A stretch of 64,000 nucleotides of DNA, taken from Bryobacterales bacterium. GTDB lineage: Bacteria; Acidobacteriota; Terriglobia; Bryobacterales; Bryobacteraceae. Positions 35,752 to 44,385 of this stretch are shown piece after piece. The notes under the pieces are model-generated. The model was not told the origin of the DNA, ran no database searches, and saw only the letters and a list, made by a program, of their open reading frames with translations. Positions within the stretch are counted from its first letter, which is position 1. Each line of letters begins with the position of its first letter. Location: the NCBI GenBank assembly GCA_016789905.1, contig JAEUQC010000006.1, forward strand, positions 23,149 through 87,148. The letters are read 5' to 3'. A program made the translations under genes and the position numbers.

Positions 35752-36849
35752 TTGGTCTACAAGCTCGTTTGGGAGAATCTAAAGCACCGTCCCGTAAGGA
35801 CGCTGTTGAGTTCGCTAGCGATCGGATTGGGCGTCACGATGATGTTGACGCTGGTCGGCGTGGGTGAAGGTATGCTGCGCGACCAGGAGGCGCGGACGCG
35901 GGGCGTTGGAGCGGACATCATCATCCGGCCATCGGGATCATCAGCCATCGGCATCACGCCGCCGAATATAAACGAGAAGCTGGTGGCTTGGGCGATGGAG
36001 CAGCCGCACGTCGCGCAGGCGACAGGGGTGGTGATCTATCCGCTGGGCGGCGTGAGCACGGTACACGGGGTGGACTTCGAAGCGCTGACGAAGATGAGCG
36101 ACGGATTCACATTCCTGGAAGGCCGGCCGTTTCAGGTTGGCGCGCAGGAAGCGGTGATCGACGAATACTACGCCAAAGAAAAGAAGCTGCATACAGGATC
36201 GATTGTAAAGATGCTGAACCGGGATTGGCGGGTGGCCGGGGTGTTTCGAGGCGGGAAACTGACGCGAATGATGCTGCCTAAAACACTGCTGCAGGATGTG
36301 ACGGCGAACACGGGCAAGGTGTCGGTTATCTACGTGAAGCTGGATTCGCCGGCGCGGACGGCGGAGGTGATCGCGCATTTGAAACAGACGCTGACGGACT
36401 ACCCGATTTATTCAATGGATGAGCTGGCGTCGCAGTTTTCGGTGAACAGCATTCCGGAGTTGAAGACGTTCATTGGCGTGGTGATGACATTGAGCGTGCT
36501 TTTCGGGTTCCTGGTCGTTTTTTTGGCGATGTACACGGCGATTCTGGAGCGAACGCGTGAGATCGGAATTTTGAAGGCGCTGGGCGCGGGGCAGGGCTAT
36601 GTACTGGGGATACTATTGCGGGAAACGGTGCTGCTGGCGGTGATTGGAAGCCTGATGGGGATTGGAATGAGCTATGCGACGCGGTGGCTGATTGCGACGT
36701 TCATTCCGGCCTCTATGACGCAGGCAATTGTGTATCATTGGTGGCCGATCGCAAGCGCGATCACACTGGGCGGCGCCCTGCTTGGGGTGATGTATCCGGC
36801 GATAAAAGCCGCGCGGCAGGACGCACTGGAGTCGTTGTCATATGACTGA
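35752..36849 (+). CDS. ABC transporter permease, MacB/FtsX family
   Basis: A 365-residue permease with four membrane helices in the MacB/LolC layout: an N-terminal helix (RTLLSSLAIGLGVTMMLTLVG), a large external MacB-PCD domain (about 45-235, with GITPPNINEKL and SVIYVKLDSPARTAEV), then three C-terminal helices (FIGVVMTLSVLFGFLVVFLA, GILLRETVLLAVIGSLMGIG). EIGILKALGAGQGYV is the conserved coupling helix. The TTG start gives LVYKLVWENLKHRPVRTLLS, the common opening of this family. It overlaps the ATPase gene by eight bases. The pair would move lipoproteins or export peptides or macrolides by mechanotransmission, with no membrane-fusion partner nearby. Confidence 0.88.
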   Translation: MVYKLVWENLKHRPVRTLLSSLAIGLGVTMMLTLVGVGEGMLRDQEARTRGVGADIIIRPSGSSAIGITPPNINEKLVAWAMEQPHVAQATGVVIYPLGGVSTVHGVDFEALTKMSDGFTFLEGRPFQVGAQEAVIDEYYAKEKKLHTGSIVKMLNRDWRVAGVFRGGKLTRMMLPKTLLQDVTANTGKVSVIYVKLDSPARTAEVIAHLKQTLTDYPIYSMDELASQFSVNSIPELKTFIGVVMTLSVLFGFLVVFLAMYTAILERTREIGILKALGAGQGYVLGILLRETVLLAVIGSLMGIGMSYATRWLIATFIPASMTQAIVYHWWPIASAITLGGALLGVMYPAIKAARQDALESLSYD

Positions 36850-37519
36850 GCCGATTATCGGCATTCGAGATTTGCGGAAGACGTTTCGTTCCGGCGAAGT
36901 GGACGTACACGCCTTGCGCGGCGTGGACCTGGCGGTGGAGCGGGGCGAGTTTCTGGCGGTGGTCGGGCCATCGGGTTCGGGTAAATCGACGCTATTTCAC
37001 ATCTTGGGCGGGTTAACACCGCCAACATCGGGAACTGTGCTGATTGATGGCCAGGACCTGATGAAGATGAGCGACAGCGACCGCACACGATTGCGCAAGA
37101 CGAGCGTTGGGTTCGTTTTTCAGAAGTACAATCTGTTGCCGACGCTGACGGTGGGCGACAACATTGAAATCGCCCGGGACATCGCGCACAGAAAGGGACC
37201 GTTCGATCAGCAGTTCCGGGAAGTCCTGGACGTGCTGGGAATCGCGAACAAGCTGGACCGGAAGCCTCGGCAATTGAGCGGCGGCGAGCAGCAGCGCGTG
37301 GCCATCGCCCGATCAATTGTGAACCATCCGGCAATCCTTCTGGCCGACGAGCCGACGGGGAACCTGGACACGGAGAATTCGACGGCGGTGCTGGATTTGT
37401 TGCGCGACCTGAACCGGCGGCTGGGCCAAACGATTTTGATGATCACGCACAACCCGGAAGCGGCGGCGTTCGCGGACCGGATTGTGCACATGCGGGACGG
37501 CCAGCTACACGCGAGCTAG
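36842..37519 (+). CDS. ABC transporter ATP-binding protein, LolD/MacB type
   Basis: A 225-residue ATPase: Walker A GPSGSGKST (about 43-51), Q-loop FVFQKYNLLPTLTV, signature LSGGEQQRVAIARSIV, Walker B ILLADEPTGNLD and the His switch MITHNPE. The ADEPTGNLD form and SGSGKSTLFHILGGL place it in the LolD/MacB/FtsE clade that pairs with the preceding permease. All catalytic motifs are intact. The ATG lies inside the permease gene, so translation is coupled. Its last 15 bases overlap the convergent ROK kinase gene. Confidence 0.93.
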   Translation: MTEPIIGIRDLRKTFRSGEVDVHALRGVDLAVERGEFLAVVGPSGSGKSTLFHILGGLTPPTSGTVLIDGQDLMKMSDSDRTRLRKTSVGFVFQKYNLLPTLTVGDNIEIARDIAHRKGPFDQQFREVLDVLGIANKLDRKPRQLSGGEQQRVAIARSIVNHPAILLADEPTGNLDTENSTAVLDLLRDLNRRLGQTILMITHNPEAAAFADRIVHMRDGQLHAS

Positions 37520-38365
37520 GCGGGCCAGTTCCAAGGCGCCGTACAGCACGGAATCGTCCCCAAGCGCCCCGGGCACAACATCGAGCCGGGCACGGCTCCA
37601 GGATGTAACCTGGCGGCGCAACTCCTGCCGCAGGGGGACGAAGAGCTTATCGCCCGCCTTGCTGATGCCGCCGCCGATGACAATGCGGGCCGGGTTCAGC
37701 AGCATGACGCATGCCTTGAGGCCAAGAGCAAGATTGACGGTGTACTGGGAAACGAAGGCTGGATCGTCCATCAATTCTTTGGCCGTGCGACCGTAGTCGC
37801 GCTCCAGCCACAGGCCGCAGCACATGCGTTCAAAGCAGCCCTGGGAACCGCAGAGACAGTCCGGGCCTCCGGGGCGGATGGTAAGGTGGCCGAGTTCGCC
37901 GGCATAGGAATCGGCGCCGCGATAGACGCCATCGGACGTCAGGATGCCGCCGCCGATGCCAGTGGAGAGCGTCATATAGAAGAGAGGACGGAAGCCCTTG
38001 CCGGCACCGTGAACGCCTTCGCCGAGCGCGCCGACATTGGCGTCGTTATCCATGACGACGTTCGCAATTCCGAGTTCACGGCGGACCCAGCCGCAGAGAT
38101 CAAAATCTGCCCAGCCGCCGACGTGGGTGGAAAGGGCCACCATTTGCTTTTCGAAATCGACAGGGCCGCCGAAGCCGATGGCACAACGATGGAAAGGCGT
38201 TGCCGCGGCCCACTGGCGGGCGATTTCGGCAATGCGGGCCAGCATCCAGTCCTTGCCGCCTTCACGATCGGTAGCGCGAGATTCGCGGCGGATCATTTCG
38301 CCGGCTTCGTTGAAGACAGCGATGGTGAACTTGGTGCCGCCGATATCGATGGCGAGGGTATTCAT
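37505..38365 (-). CDS. ROK family sugar kinase
   Basis: A 286-residue ROK protein without a DNA-binding domain, so a kinase rather than a repressor. Phosphate-binding DIGGTKFTIA is at the N-terminus, the catalytic Asp is in VVMDNDANVGALGE, the sugar-binding motif is GELGHLTIRPGG, and the structural zinc site is CLCGSQGCFE. ROK kinases act on glucose, N-acetylmannosamine, fructose or allose; the specific sugar is not evident. It is the last gene of a coupled operon with a second sugar kinase, a DHS-like enzyme and a HAD phosphatase (ATGA overlap upstream), which hints at a dedicated sugar-phosphate route. Confidence 0.9.
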   Translation of the reverse strand: MNTLAIDIGGTKFTIAVFNEAGEMIRRESRATDREGGKDWMLARIAEIARQWAAATPFHRCAIGFGGPVDFEKQMVALSTHVGGWADFDLCGWVRRELGIANVVMDNDANVGALGEGVHGAGKGFRPLFYMTLSTGIGGGILTSDGVYRGADSYAGELGHLTIRPGGPDCLCGSQGCFERMCCGLWLERDYGRTAKELMDDPAFVSQYTVNLALGLKACVMLLNPARIVIGGGISKAGDKLFVPLRQELRRQVTSWSRARLDVVPGALGDDSVLYGALELARLARV

Positions 38366-39336
38366 CCCTTTGCCAGCAGTTCGGCCGGAGTGGCCGTACC
38401 GGTTCCCTTCTTCATGATGGTGATGGAGGCGACGCGATTGCCGAACTCAGCGGCGGCGACGGCGTCACGAGTGACGGCGAATGCGCAGGCGGCGCCGGCG
38501 CTGAAGCTGTCGCCCGCGCCGCAAATGTCCACGGGTTCCGGGACGGCTTCAGTTTTCACCCAGCGTTCGCCGGCCGGGTCATAGATACGAACGCCTTCGC
38601 CGCCGAAAGTCACCATCATGATGGGCGCGGCGCAGTGGGCGCGGAGCGCGGGGAAATCGACGCGGCCCAGGGCTCGCTGGGAGGCTTCCGTGGCTTCCCT
38701 CAAGTTCGGCTTTACGATGACGCCCTGGAAGTGTTCGGCGCGGGCGCGGGAATCCACCCAGACAACCTTTTCCGGATTGGCGGCGGCGGTCGATTCAATG
38801 GCGCCGCGCAAGGCGGGAGTGACAACGCCGCCAGCGGAGGTTTCCGCCTGGTCACTGACGATGATGACGTCGAAGCGTTCCGCGTTATCGAGGAAACGCC
38901 GTACCAGTTGCATTTCCACGTCTTCGGAGAGGGCGCGGGTGACGACGAAATCGACGCGCGGCAAATCCTCGGCATCGGTGACGGCGTTAATGAGTTTCGT
39001 GTACGTGAATGTCTGCAACTCAGGAACTTCGAGCAGCAGGGAACCGTCAATACCGCGCGCGGCGAGCGCCTGGCGAAGCTCCCAGGCAAAACCATCGGCG
39101 CCGACGACGCCCAACACGGCGACATTCGCGACACCGAACGCGGCAAGATTGTTCGAAACCGTACCGCCGGCGCCGGGAGTGACTTCGGTTCGGACAACGC
39201 CGACGCGGGGGATTCCCGTTTCGGCGGAGGCGAGGGCCAGAGCCGGATCGTACCAGCACCAGCGATCGAGACAGATATCGCCAACGACGAGGACGCGGAG
39301 GGCGGAGATCTTTTCGAGCAACTCCGCGGTGGTCAT
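38362..39336 (-). CDS. PfkB family carbohydrate kinase, HldE/RfaE domain-I-like
   Basis: A 324-residue ribokinase-fold enzyme. VLVVGDICLDRWCWYDP opens the fold, EVTPGAGGTVSNNLAAFGV is PfkB signature 1, and DICGAGDSFSAGAACAFAVT carries the catalytic Asp and anion hole of signature 2. The layout resembles the kinase domain of heptose-7-phosphate kinase HldE (LEKISALRVLVVGDICLDR), but without a nucleotidyltransferase domain. It therefore could phosphorylate a heptose, fructose or other sugar at C1. Both ends overlap neighbours by ATGA. The ATG at 39336 is chosen because upstream residues lie inside the preceding gene and are not family-like. Confidence 0.85.
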   Translation of the reverse strand: MTTAELLEKISALRVLVVGDICLDRWCWYDPALALASAETGIPRVGVVRTEVTPGAGGTVSNNLAAFGVANVAVLGVVGADGFAWELRQALAARGIDGSLLLEVPELQTFTYTKLINAVTDAEDLPRVDFVVTRALSEDVEMQLVRRFLDNAERFDVIIVSDQAETSAGGVVTPALRGAIESTAAANPEKVVWVDSRARAEHFQGVIVKPNLREATEASQRALGRVDFPALRAHCAAPIMMVTFGGEGVRIYDPAGERWVKTEAVPEPVDICGAGDSFSAGAACAFAVTRDAVAAAEFGNRVASITIMKKGTGTATPAELLAKG

Positions 39337-40292
39337 CGCGTGAGGCTCCAGAGTGCGGGCACGGTGGCGCGGTGGTCCCCGCAAAAATAGAAGCTTTCGC
39401 CGCCATCGGCGACCGTGCGGACGAGAATCGTTTTGTGCGGCCGGAAGTAGTAACCGGGATCGCTCTTGGGCAGTTCGCGGTGGATGTCACCGCCGATGGG
39501 CACCATGTCGAAGACCGCGGTAGTGAAGTTCTTCACTACGCGGCCCTCCTGATGCGCCACGTTGCGGGCCATGGCCAAGGCTTTCAGATAGACCTCCGGC
39601 GCCATGATGGCGGAGCCGAAGGAGAGCATCACGCCGCCTTCCAGATTTTCCACGCCGCGAGCGAAGATGAGGAAATCGCGATAGCTGGCGGCGCCAACGG
39701 CGGCGCCGTCGCAGGTGGGGTGCTCGTGCAAGATGTCGTAGCCAATGCCGGCATGAACCGTTGCGGGCACACCGGCGCGGTAGGCGGCGGCGAAAACGCT
39801 CAAATCCTTGTGGGGATAGCTGGACGCTTCAATGTGGCGGCCGACGTTTTCGCCGAGGCCAAGACCCTGGGCGGCGGCTTCTACAATGACATTATTCAGT
39901 TCGCCGGTTTCCGTCCACAGGCCGAATTCGCCGGAACGGATGTAGCGGGCGACGCTTTCGGTGGTGGCGCCGATGCGCGCCAGTTCATAGTCGTGGATGG
40001 CGCCGGCTCCGTTGAAGGCGATGTGGGTGATGACATCCCGCTCGATCCAATCGATGAGAAAGCGGTTGGCGCCGGCGCGCAGGACGTGCGCGCCCATCAT
40101 CAAAATGCGGGCGGCGCCGCGTTCTTTGGCTGCCTGCAACCGCTGGGCGATGGCCGGCAGATCGGTGTGGGAAAAAGGCGGCGGCGTATCGGTGAGCGCC
40201 ATCCAGCGCGAAATCTCAAGGTCGTTCACGCGTTCGCCGAGAGGCTTGATGAGCAAGCGCGAACGGTCGAATGCTTCGTAGCGGGAGGCCAT
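39333..40292 (-). CDS. Deoxyhypusine-synthase-like enzyme of unknown substrate
   Basis: A 319-residue protein resembling bacterial deoxyhypusine-synthase-like proteins: ILMMGAHVLRAGANRFLIDW, THIAFNGAGAIHDYELARIG, the ARYIRSGEFGLWTETGELNN segment, and TVHAGIGYDILHEHPTCDG with SFGSAIMAPEVYLKALAMAR. The fold binds NAD. True deoxyhypusine synthase modifies eIF5A, which bacteria lack, so these proteins have another unknown role. Its tight linkage with two sugar kinases and a phosphatase suggests a sugar or polyamine-like substrate. ATGA overlap downstream and a five-base gap to the HAD gene upstream show strong coupling. Confidence 0.6.
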   Translation of the reverse strand: MASRYEAFDRSRLLIKPLGERVNDLEISRWMALTDTPPPFSHTDLPAIAQRLQAAKERGAARILMMGAHVLRAGANRFLIDWIERDVITHIAFNGAGAIHDYELARIGATTESVARYIRSGEFGLWTETGELNNVIVEAAAQGLGLGENVGRHIEASSYPHKDLSVFAAAYRAGVPATVHAGIGYDILHEHPTCDGAAVGAASYRDFLIFARGVENLEGGVMLSFGSAIMAPEVYLKALAMARNVAHQEGRVVKNFTTAVFDMVPIGGDIHRELPKSDPGYYFRPHKTILVRTVADGGESFYFCGDHRATVPALWSLTR

Positions 40293-40297
40293 GGCGT

Positions 40298-41104
40298 TTA
40301 CTCCGGAAACAGGGCGGGAAGCAGCGCGGGCGCGGTGGCAAAGTGGGGCACAATCCAATCGGCACCGGAGTTCACCAGGCGGTCGCGTTTCCACAGATCC
40401 ACTTTGGCGCATTCAGGTTCGTCGGAAGCCACGCCAACGGCGACGCCGCCAACGGACTTCACATTTTCGATTTCCACGTAGCCGTCGCCGAAGCCGAGGA
40501 ACTCTTCGCCGCGGTTCTCCGCCGAATCAATGATCCGCTTAATGAGAATGGCCTTGGAAAAGCTCTTGTAATCGTCGAGCGCGCCATAGATATTTTGGCC
40601 GAAATAGGGATTCAGGCCTAGAATGGCGGCCTCGTGCTTCACGTACTTGTCGTCGGTACCGGAGGCGAGCACCAGCTTCAGGCCGCGCTCTTTCAGGCCA
40701 TCGAGCAGTTGCATGGAGCCGGGCACGAGCCAGGTTTCGGGCGAAACGCGTTCGGCTTCCAGGTCGTCGATGCGGCTCTTGATCTTCACCATCAACCGGT
40801 CCAGATACATGTGCTTGTAGACGAGGGGGTCTTCCGGTTTGCCGCCGCGTTTGGCAATCTGCTCGGCGAATTCGATCATCTGATAGATCGTTTGGCGGCC
40901 GGTGAGCCGGCCCACGTACTCCAGGACGATGGCGTTCAATTGTTCGTCCGATTCTCCGGACTTCAAGTCCGCAAGAATCTCCACCATCATTGGAACCATC
41001 ACTTCGACCCAGCCGGAGCGGATCAGGGAAAGCGTGCCGTCAAAATCGAACAAAGCGACGCGCGCGTTCAGTGCATGCGCACCAGGGCGCAGTGTTTCAA
41101 TCAT
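40298..41104 (-). CDS. HAD family phosphatase
   Basis: A 268-residue HAD-superfamily hydrolase of the phosphoglycolate-phosphatase-like type. Motif I is VALFDFDGTLSLIRSGW (nucleophile Asp in FDFDGT), motif II is LVLASGTDDKY, motif III has the lysine in KSFSKAIL, and motif IV is FLGFGDGYVEIENVK. A helical cap lies between motifs I and II. It would dephosphorylate a sugar phosphate or similar metabolite, consistent with the kinases downstream. It is the first gene of the four-gene operon. The ATG at 41104 is taken; no clear leaderless -10 box or ribosome-binding site precedes it. Confidence 0.88.
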   Translation of the reverse strand: MIETLRPGAHALNARVALFDFDGTLSLIRSGWVEVMVPMMVEILADLKSGESDEQLNAIVLEYVGRLTGRQTIYQMIEFAEQIAKRGGKPEDPLVYKHMYLDRLMVKIKSRIDDLEAERVSPETWLVPGSMQLLDGLKERGLKLVLASGTDDKYVKHEAAILGLNPYFGQNIYGALDDYKSFSKAILIKRIIDSAENRGEEFLGFGDGYVEIENVKSVGGVAVGVASDEPECAKVDLWKRDRLVNSGADWIVPHFATAPALLPALFPE

Positions 41105-41134
41105 TCTACTGCTAGTTTCGCACGGCAACGCGGG

Positions 41135-42421
41135 CTACACGAACCATTTTCCCCAAGGAGCCCGCCAATCGCGGCCGAGAATTTTGGAGTTTTCGCCCGT
41201 GATCCGCTCTGTTTCGCCATTCCAGTGGATCTTCCGGCCAAGCTTCACGGCCAGATTGCCGAGGTGGGAAACGATGGTGGCGCGGTGGCCGGTGAGGACG
41301 GTGGCGCGCTGCTTTTCAACGCCGCGGATGCAGGCGGCGAAGTGTTGGGCGTGAAGGGAGGTAGCGTCGATTGTGTTCTTGCGAAAGGGCGGTTCCTTGC
41401 CGCTTTCGAAATAGACTTCGTAGCCGATACGGTCGCAAAAAATGGTGCCCTTGCTGCCGTAGTAGGCTTCGCCGTGGGGGCGATTGGTGTCGCCGCTCAT
41501 GTTGTAATAGCGCTGGCCCGGCGTGCGGCCCGGCGCGCCCTGGCCGTTCATCATGATGGCCTCATAGTTGAGAACGAAACCCGGGTACTCATAAGTGACC
41601 TGCAGGACATCCGGAATTTCGCCCACGCCCTGGTGCCCATAGGTATTGGAAACGGCGGAGACGGATTTAGGCATGTCGGCACCCATGATCTGATGGACAG
41701 TATCGAAGCGGTGGGTGCCGTAGTCCGTGATGAAGCCGCCGGAATAATCGAAGAACCAGCGATAGGTGCCGAGAAAACGGGTGCGGTCATACGGCACCAA
41801 CGGCGCGGGGCCGCAATACATGTTCCAATCAAGATCGGCGGGCTGCGTGGAGTTATCGAGGCCGCGCGGAATAATGGGACGGAGTTTGGAGTTGACGGAG
41901 TTCCAGATTTTGACATAGCGAACGTCGCCGATGAGCCCTTCGGCCACCATACGCTGGACTTCCTGGTAGTGCGTGGCGGAGCGCTGCTGCGTGCCGGTGA
42001 GGAAGAGTGTCTTGGCCGCGGCCACGGCCTTCACCATCGCCTGCTGTTCGCGGATGTTATGGGCGAGCGGTTTTTCGCAGTAAACGTGCTTGCCGGCGCG
42101 CAGGGCCTCAACGGAAGTAATGGCGTGCCAATGATCGGGCGTGCTGATGAGCACGGCGTCGACTTCACGATTCTCCAGGAGTTTGCGGAAATCTCCATAC
42201 ACCTGGCCGGCCGGCCCCATGGCGGCGCGCGCTTTTTCCGCGTTGGTCCGGTAGACATCGCAGAAGGCGACGAACTCCGTATTCGACGCCTGGCGCATGA
42301 AGTTTCCCACGTACTGTCCGCGTCCGCCGCAGCCGATGAGGCCCACCCGAACTCGCTCATTGGCGCCATACACGGCCGCCGCGCTGGCGGCGGAAATCGA
42401 CACAAAACTCCGGCGATCCAT
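41135..42421 (-). CDS. Gfo/Idh/MocA family oxidoreductase, Tat-exported
   Basis: A 428-residue NAD(P)-dependent oxidoreductase with a twin-arginine leader (MDRRSFVSISAASAAAVYGA). The Rossmann fold begins at VRVGLIGCGGRGQYVGNFM; the catalytic-lysine motif is VYCEKPLAHN, and the sugar-binding domain contains GFITDYGTHRFDTVHQIMG with the conserved His. Exported family members of Acidobacteria and Planctomycetes act on periplasmic sugars, inositols or glycan ends using a tightly bound cofactor carried through Tat. The start is fixed by a TATAGT box seven bases upstream. It lies directly after the PHP phosphatase gene with a 34-bp gap that holds its own promoter. Confidence 0.9.
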   Translation of the reverse strand: MDRRSFVSISAASAAAVYGANERVRVGLIGCGGRGQYVGNFMRQASNTEFVAFCDVYRTNAEKARAAMGPAGQVYGDFRKLLENREVDAVLISTPDHWHAITSVEALRAGKHVYCEKPLAHNIREQQAMVKAVAAAKTLFLTGTQQRSATHYQEVQRMVAEGLIGDVRYVKIWNSVNSKLRPIIPRGLDNSTQPADLDWNMYCGPAPLVPYDRTRFLGTYRWFFDYSGGFITDYGTHRFDTVHQIMGADMPKSVSAVSNTYGHQGVGEIPDVLQVTYEYPGFVLNYEAIMMNGQGAPGRTPGQRYYNMSGDTNRPHGEAYYGSKGTIFCDRIGYEVYFESGKEPPFRKNTIDATSLHAQHFAACIRGVEKQRATVLTGHRATIVSHLGNLAVKLGRKIHWNGETERITGENSKILGRDWRAPWGKWFV

Positions 42422-42428
42422 GGGAGCA

Positions 42429-42434
42429 ACTATA
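42429..42434 (-). promoter_or_regulatory. -10 box (TATAGT) for the Gfo/Idh/MocA gene at 41135-42421
   Basis: TATAGT is followed by seven bases (tgctccc) and ATG on the minus strand; no ribosome-binding site is visible. It gives this gene a promoter separate from the upstream PHP phosphatase. Confidence 0.45.
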
Positions 42435-42455
42435 TACGAGCCGCGCCCGGCCGTG

Positions 42456-43214
42456 TCAGCGCCAGAAGGGAAACCAGCGCTTTTCCGGCGGCGGCAACGG
42501 GCCAGAAGGAAGCGCGCGGCCTTCGATCACCGCTTGGGGGTTCGTGCGCAGCAGGGCATCGGCATACTCTTCGCCGTAACGCCCGGCGACGTGAGCGCGG
42601 ACATGATCCAGACGGGGGGAGCGCCGTTGCAGATCGTGTGCATCGCTGGCCAGGAAATGCGCCAGCCCCTTGTCCAGCAGGGTCTCGGCAAACTTGCGCG
42701 CCTCTGCGCCGAACGTGCCGAGCACAGACCCGCCGGTGACCTGCAAGAAGGCGCCGGAACTCACCCAACGTTCCAAACGCGCAAGGTCACTGCGCAGCAG
42801 CCAGTTCCGCTCCGGATGGGTGACAATGATGTGCATCCCGGCGCTTCTCATGCGGGTGAAGATCTCCTCGGTATTCGGGAAAATCGCGAAATCGCCAAAT
42901 TCCACCAGCACCCAGCCCAGCCCGTTCACGGAGAACTTTTTGGAATCGGCCAGCGACGCTTGAATGTTGTCCAGGTGAAGGTGAAAATCACAGCCGGTGT
43001 GGATACGGATTCGGCCTTCCATGTGCAGTTGCAGTTCGGCGCGCCGTTCGGCGATCAGCGCCGGTTGGAACTCGTAGACCGCGTTGGCGTGTGGCGTGGC
43101 GACAATATCCGTCGTCCCGCCGGAAACAGCCATTTCCAGCATAGCCAAGCTGTTTTCGAGCGACCGGGCCCCGTCGTCCATCCCCCAAAGAACGTGGGAG
43201 TGAATGTCAACCAT
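42456..43214 (-). CDS. PHP-type protein tyrosine phosphatase, CpsB/CapC-like
   Basis: A 252-residue metal-dependent phosphatase of the PHP fold. Metal-binding motifs are DIHSHVLWGMDDG at the N-terminus, ATPHANAVY, GCDFHLHLDNIQ, IVTHPERN and LASDAHDLQRR; all expected His and Asp ligands are present. In capsule systems CpsB/Wzb-like enzymes dephosphorylate the tyrosine kinase that controls polysaccharide chain length. No such kinase, polymerase or flippase is near, only sugar oxidoreductases and a glycosyltransferase. The ATG at 43214 lies inside the end of the upstream oxidoreductase gene (eight-base overlap), giving translational coupling. Confidence 0.87.
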   Translation of the reverse strand: MVDIHSHVLWGMDDGARSLENSLAMLEMAVSGGTTDIVATPHANAVYEFQPALIAERRAELQLHMEGRIRIHTGCDFHLHLDNIQASLADSKKFSVNGLGWVLVEFGDFAIFPNTEEIFTRMRSAGMHIIVTHPERNWLLRSDLARLERWVSSGAFLQVTGGSVLGTFGAEARKFAETLLDKGLAHFLASDAHDLQRRSPRLDHVRAHVAGRYGEEYADALLRTNPQAVIEGRALPSGPLPPPEKRWFPFWR

Positions 43215-44385
43215 CGATCTTCTTCTGCGCTCCATTCCAGCGCGCGCGCACGCCCCGGCGCAACGACTCCATGGCCATGCACATGGCGACACTGGTGGCG
43301 TGGCCGGCCTCCACGGGCGCGTTGGGATCCTTCCGCGATTTCACACACTCCAGCAGATTCCGGATGTGGGAGCGTGTCGCGGAATTGAAGGTGCCGGGTT
43401 CGATCTTCTGCATGGCCGGCTTCAACTCAATCGCCTTGGGGTCTTCCCGGTAGAGCGCATAGCTTTCACGGCCCACGTCAAACCGCGCTCTGGAGCCGTT
43501 GTATTGCACCAATTGATCGAGTGTTCCGGAGTACCGCATGGCTTTGTAGCCAACGGTGAAGGTGGCCAGGAAGTTCTCGGCGTACTCCAGACACATGGTG
43601 GTGGTTTCCGGCACCTCGACGCCGGCCAGGTTCGGGCGGCCGCCGCCCACGACGACAGCAGAAGGAATGCCTGCGTTCATCAGCCAGTGGATGGAATCGA
43701 CGATGTGGGCGGCTTGGCCGATCATTAGGCCGCCAGAGTAATCCCAGTAGTAATACCAGTTAAAGAAGCGGGCCGGATCCGCTTCGCGTTTGGGTGCGGA
43801 ACCGAGCCAGGCCTTCCAATCGATTTCGCCGGTAAAATTACCCTGGCGAACGCTGGCCTGATGGTTGTACCACCAGCCATTCACCAGCCGCACGTCGCCC
43901 AGATCGCCGTCCGTCATAATGCGCTTTGCTTCCTGGAACAGCGGAAAACTGCGGCGTTGGGTGCCCACCTGGACCACCCGCTTCGTTCTACGCACCGCTT
44001 CCATCACGCGGTACCCCTCTTCGGGTGTATGCACCATGGGCTTTTCGACGTAGACATCTTTTCCGGCGTGGACGGCGTCGATGACCATTTGGGCGTGCCA
44101 ATGGTCCGGCGTGGAGACGACCACCACTTCGATCGATTTATCCTCCAGGAGTTTGCGGTAGTCCGAGTACGCCTTGGCGCCGGAGGAAGCAACCTTGAGC
44201 CCCGCCTCCAGGTTGGGCTTATAGACATCGCAGACCGCGGCCATTTCGACGCCAATTTCCTTGAATTCGCCGGTGAGCAATCTCCCGCGGCCGCCGGAGC
44301 CGATGACCGCGCCGCGAATCCGTTCATTGGCGCCGCGCACCGCCGCGGCCGAAGCTGCTGTGAGTAAGAAATTGCGCCGTTGCAT
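43207..44385 (-). CDS. Gfo/Idh/MocA family oxidoreductase, exported
   Basis: A 392-residue family member with a short leader (MQRRNFLLTAASAAAVRGA) and Rossmann fold IRGAVIGSGGRGRLLTGEF. The catalytic motif is VYVEKPMVHTPEEGYRV, and the C-terminal domain has the GGLMIGQAAHIVDSIHWLMN segment. The leader ending in NERIRGAVIG is almost the same as in the gene at 41135-42421 (NERVRVGLIG), so the two are probably paralogues. A possible -10 box TGATGT lies six bases before the ATG. It is upstream of and coupled to the PHP phosphatase; the divergent membrane-protein gene starts only 23 bp away. Confidence 0.9.
   Translation of the reverse strand: MQRRNFLLTAASAAAVRGANERIRGAVIGSGGRGRLLTGEFKEIGVEMAAVCDVYKPNLEAGLKVASSGAKAYSDYRKLLEDKSIEVVVVSTPDHWHAQMVIDAVHAGKDVYVEKPMVHTPEEGYRVMEAVRRTKRVVQVGTQRRSFPLFQEAKRIMTDGDLGDVRLVNGWWYNHQASVRQGNFTGEIDWKAWLGSAPKREADPARFFNWYYYWDYSGGLMIGQAAHIVDSIHWLMNAGIPSAVVVGGGRPNLAGVEVPETTTMCLEYAENFLATFTVGYKAMRYSGTLDQLVQYNGSRARFDVGRESYALYREDPKAIELKPAMQKIEPGTFNSATRSHIRNLLECVKSRKDPNAPVEAGHATSVAMCMAMESLRRGVRARWNGAQKKIDG

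Noticed and set aside
40634..42739. 701-codon open frame on the plus strand
   Set aside because: Antisense to the HAD, Gfo/Idh/MocA and PHP genes, all with intact motifs. No motif is seen in the antisense product.
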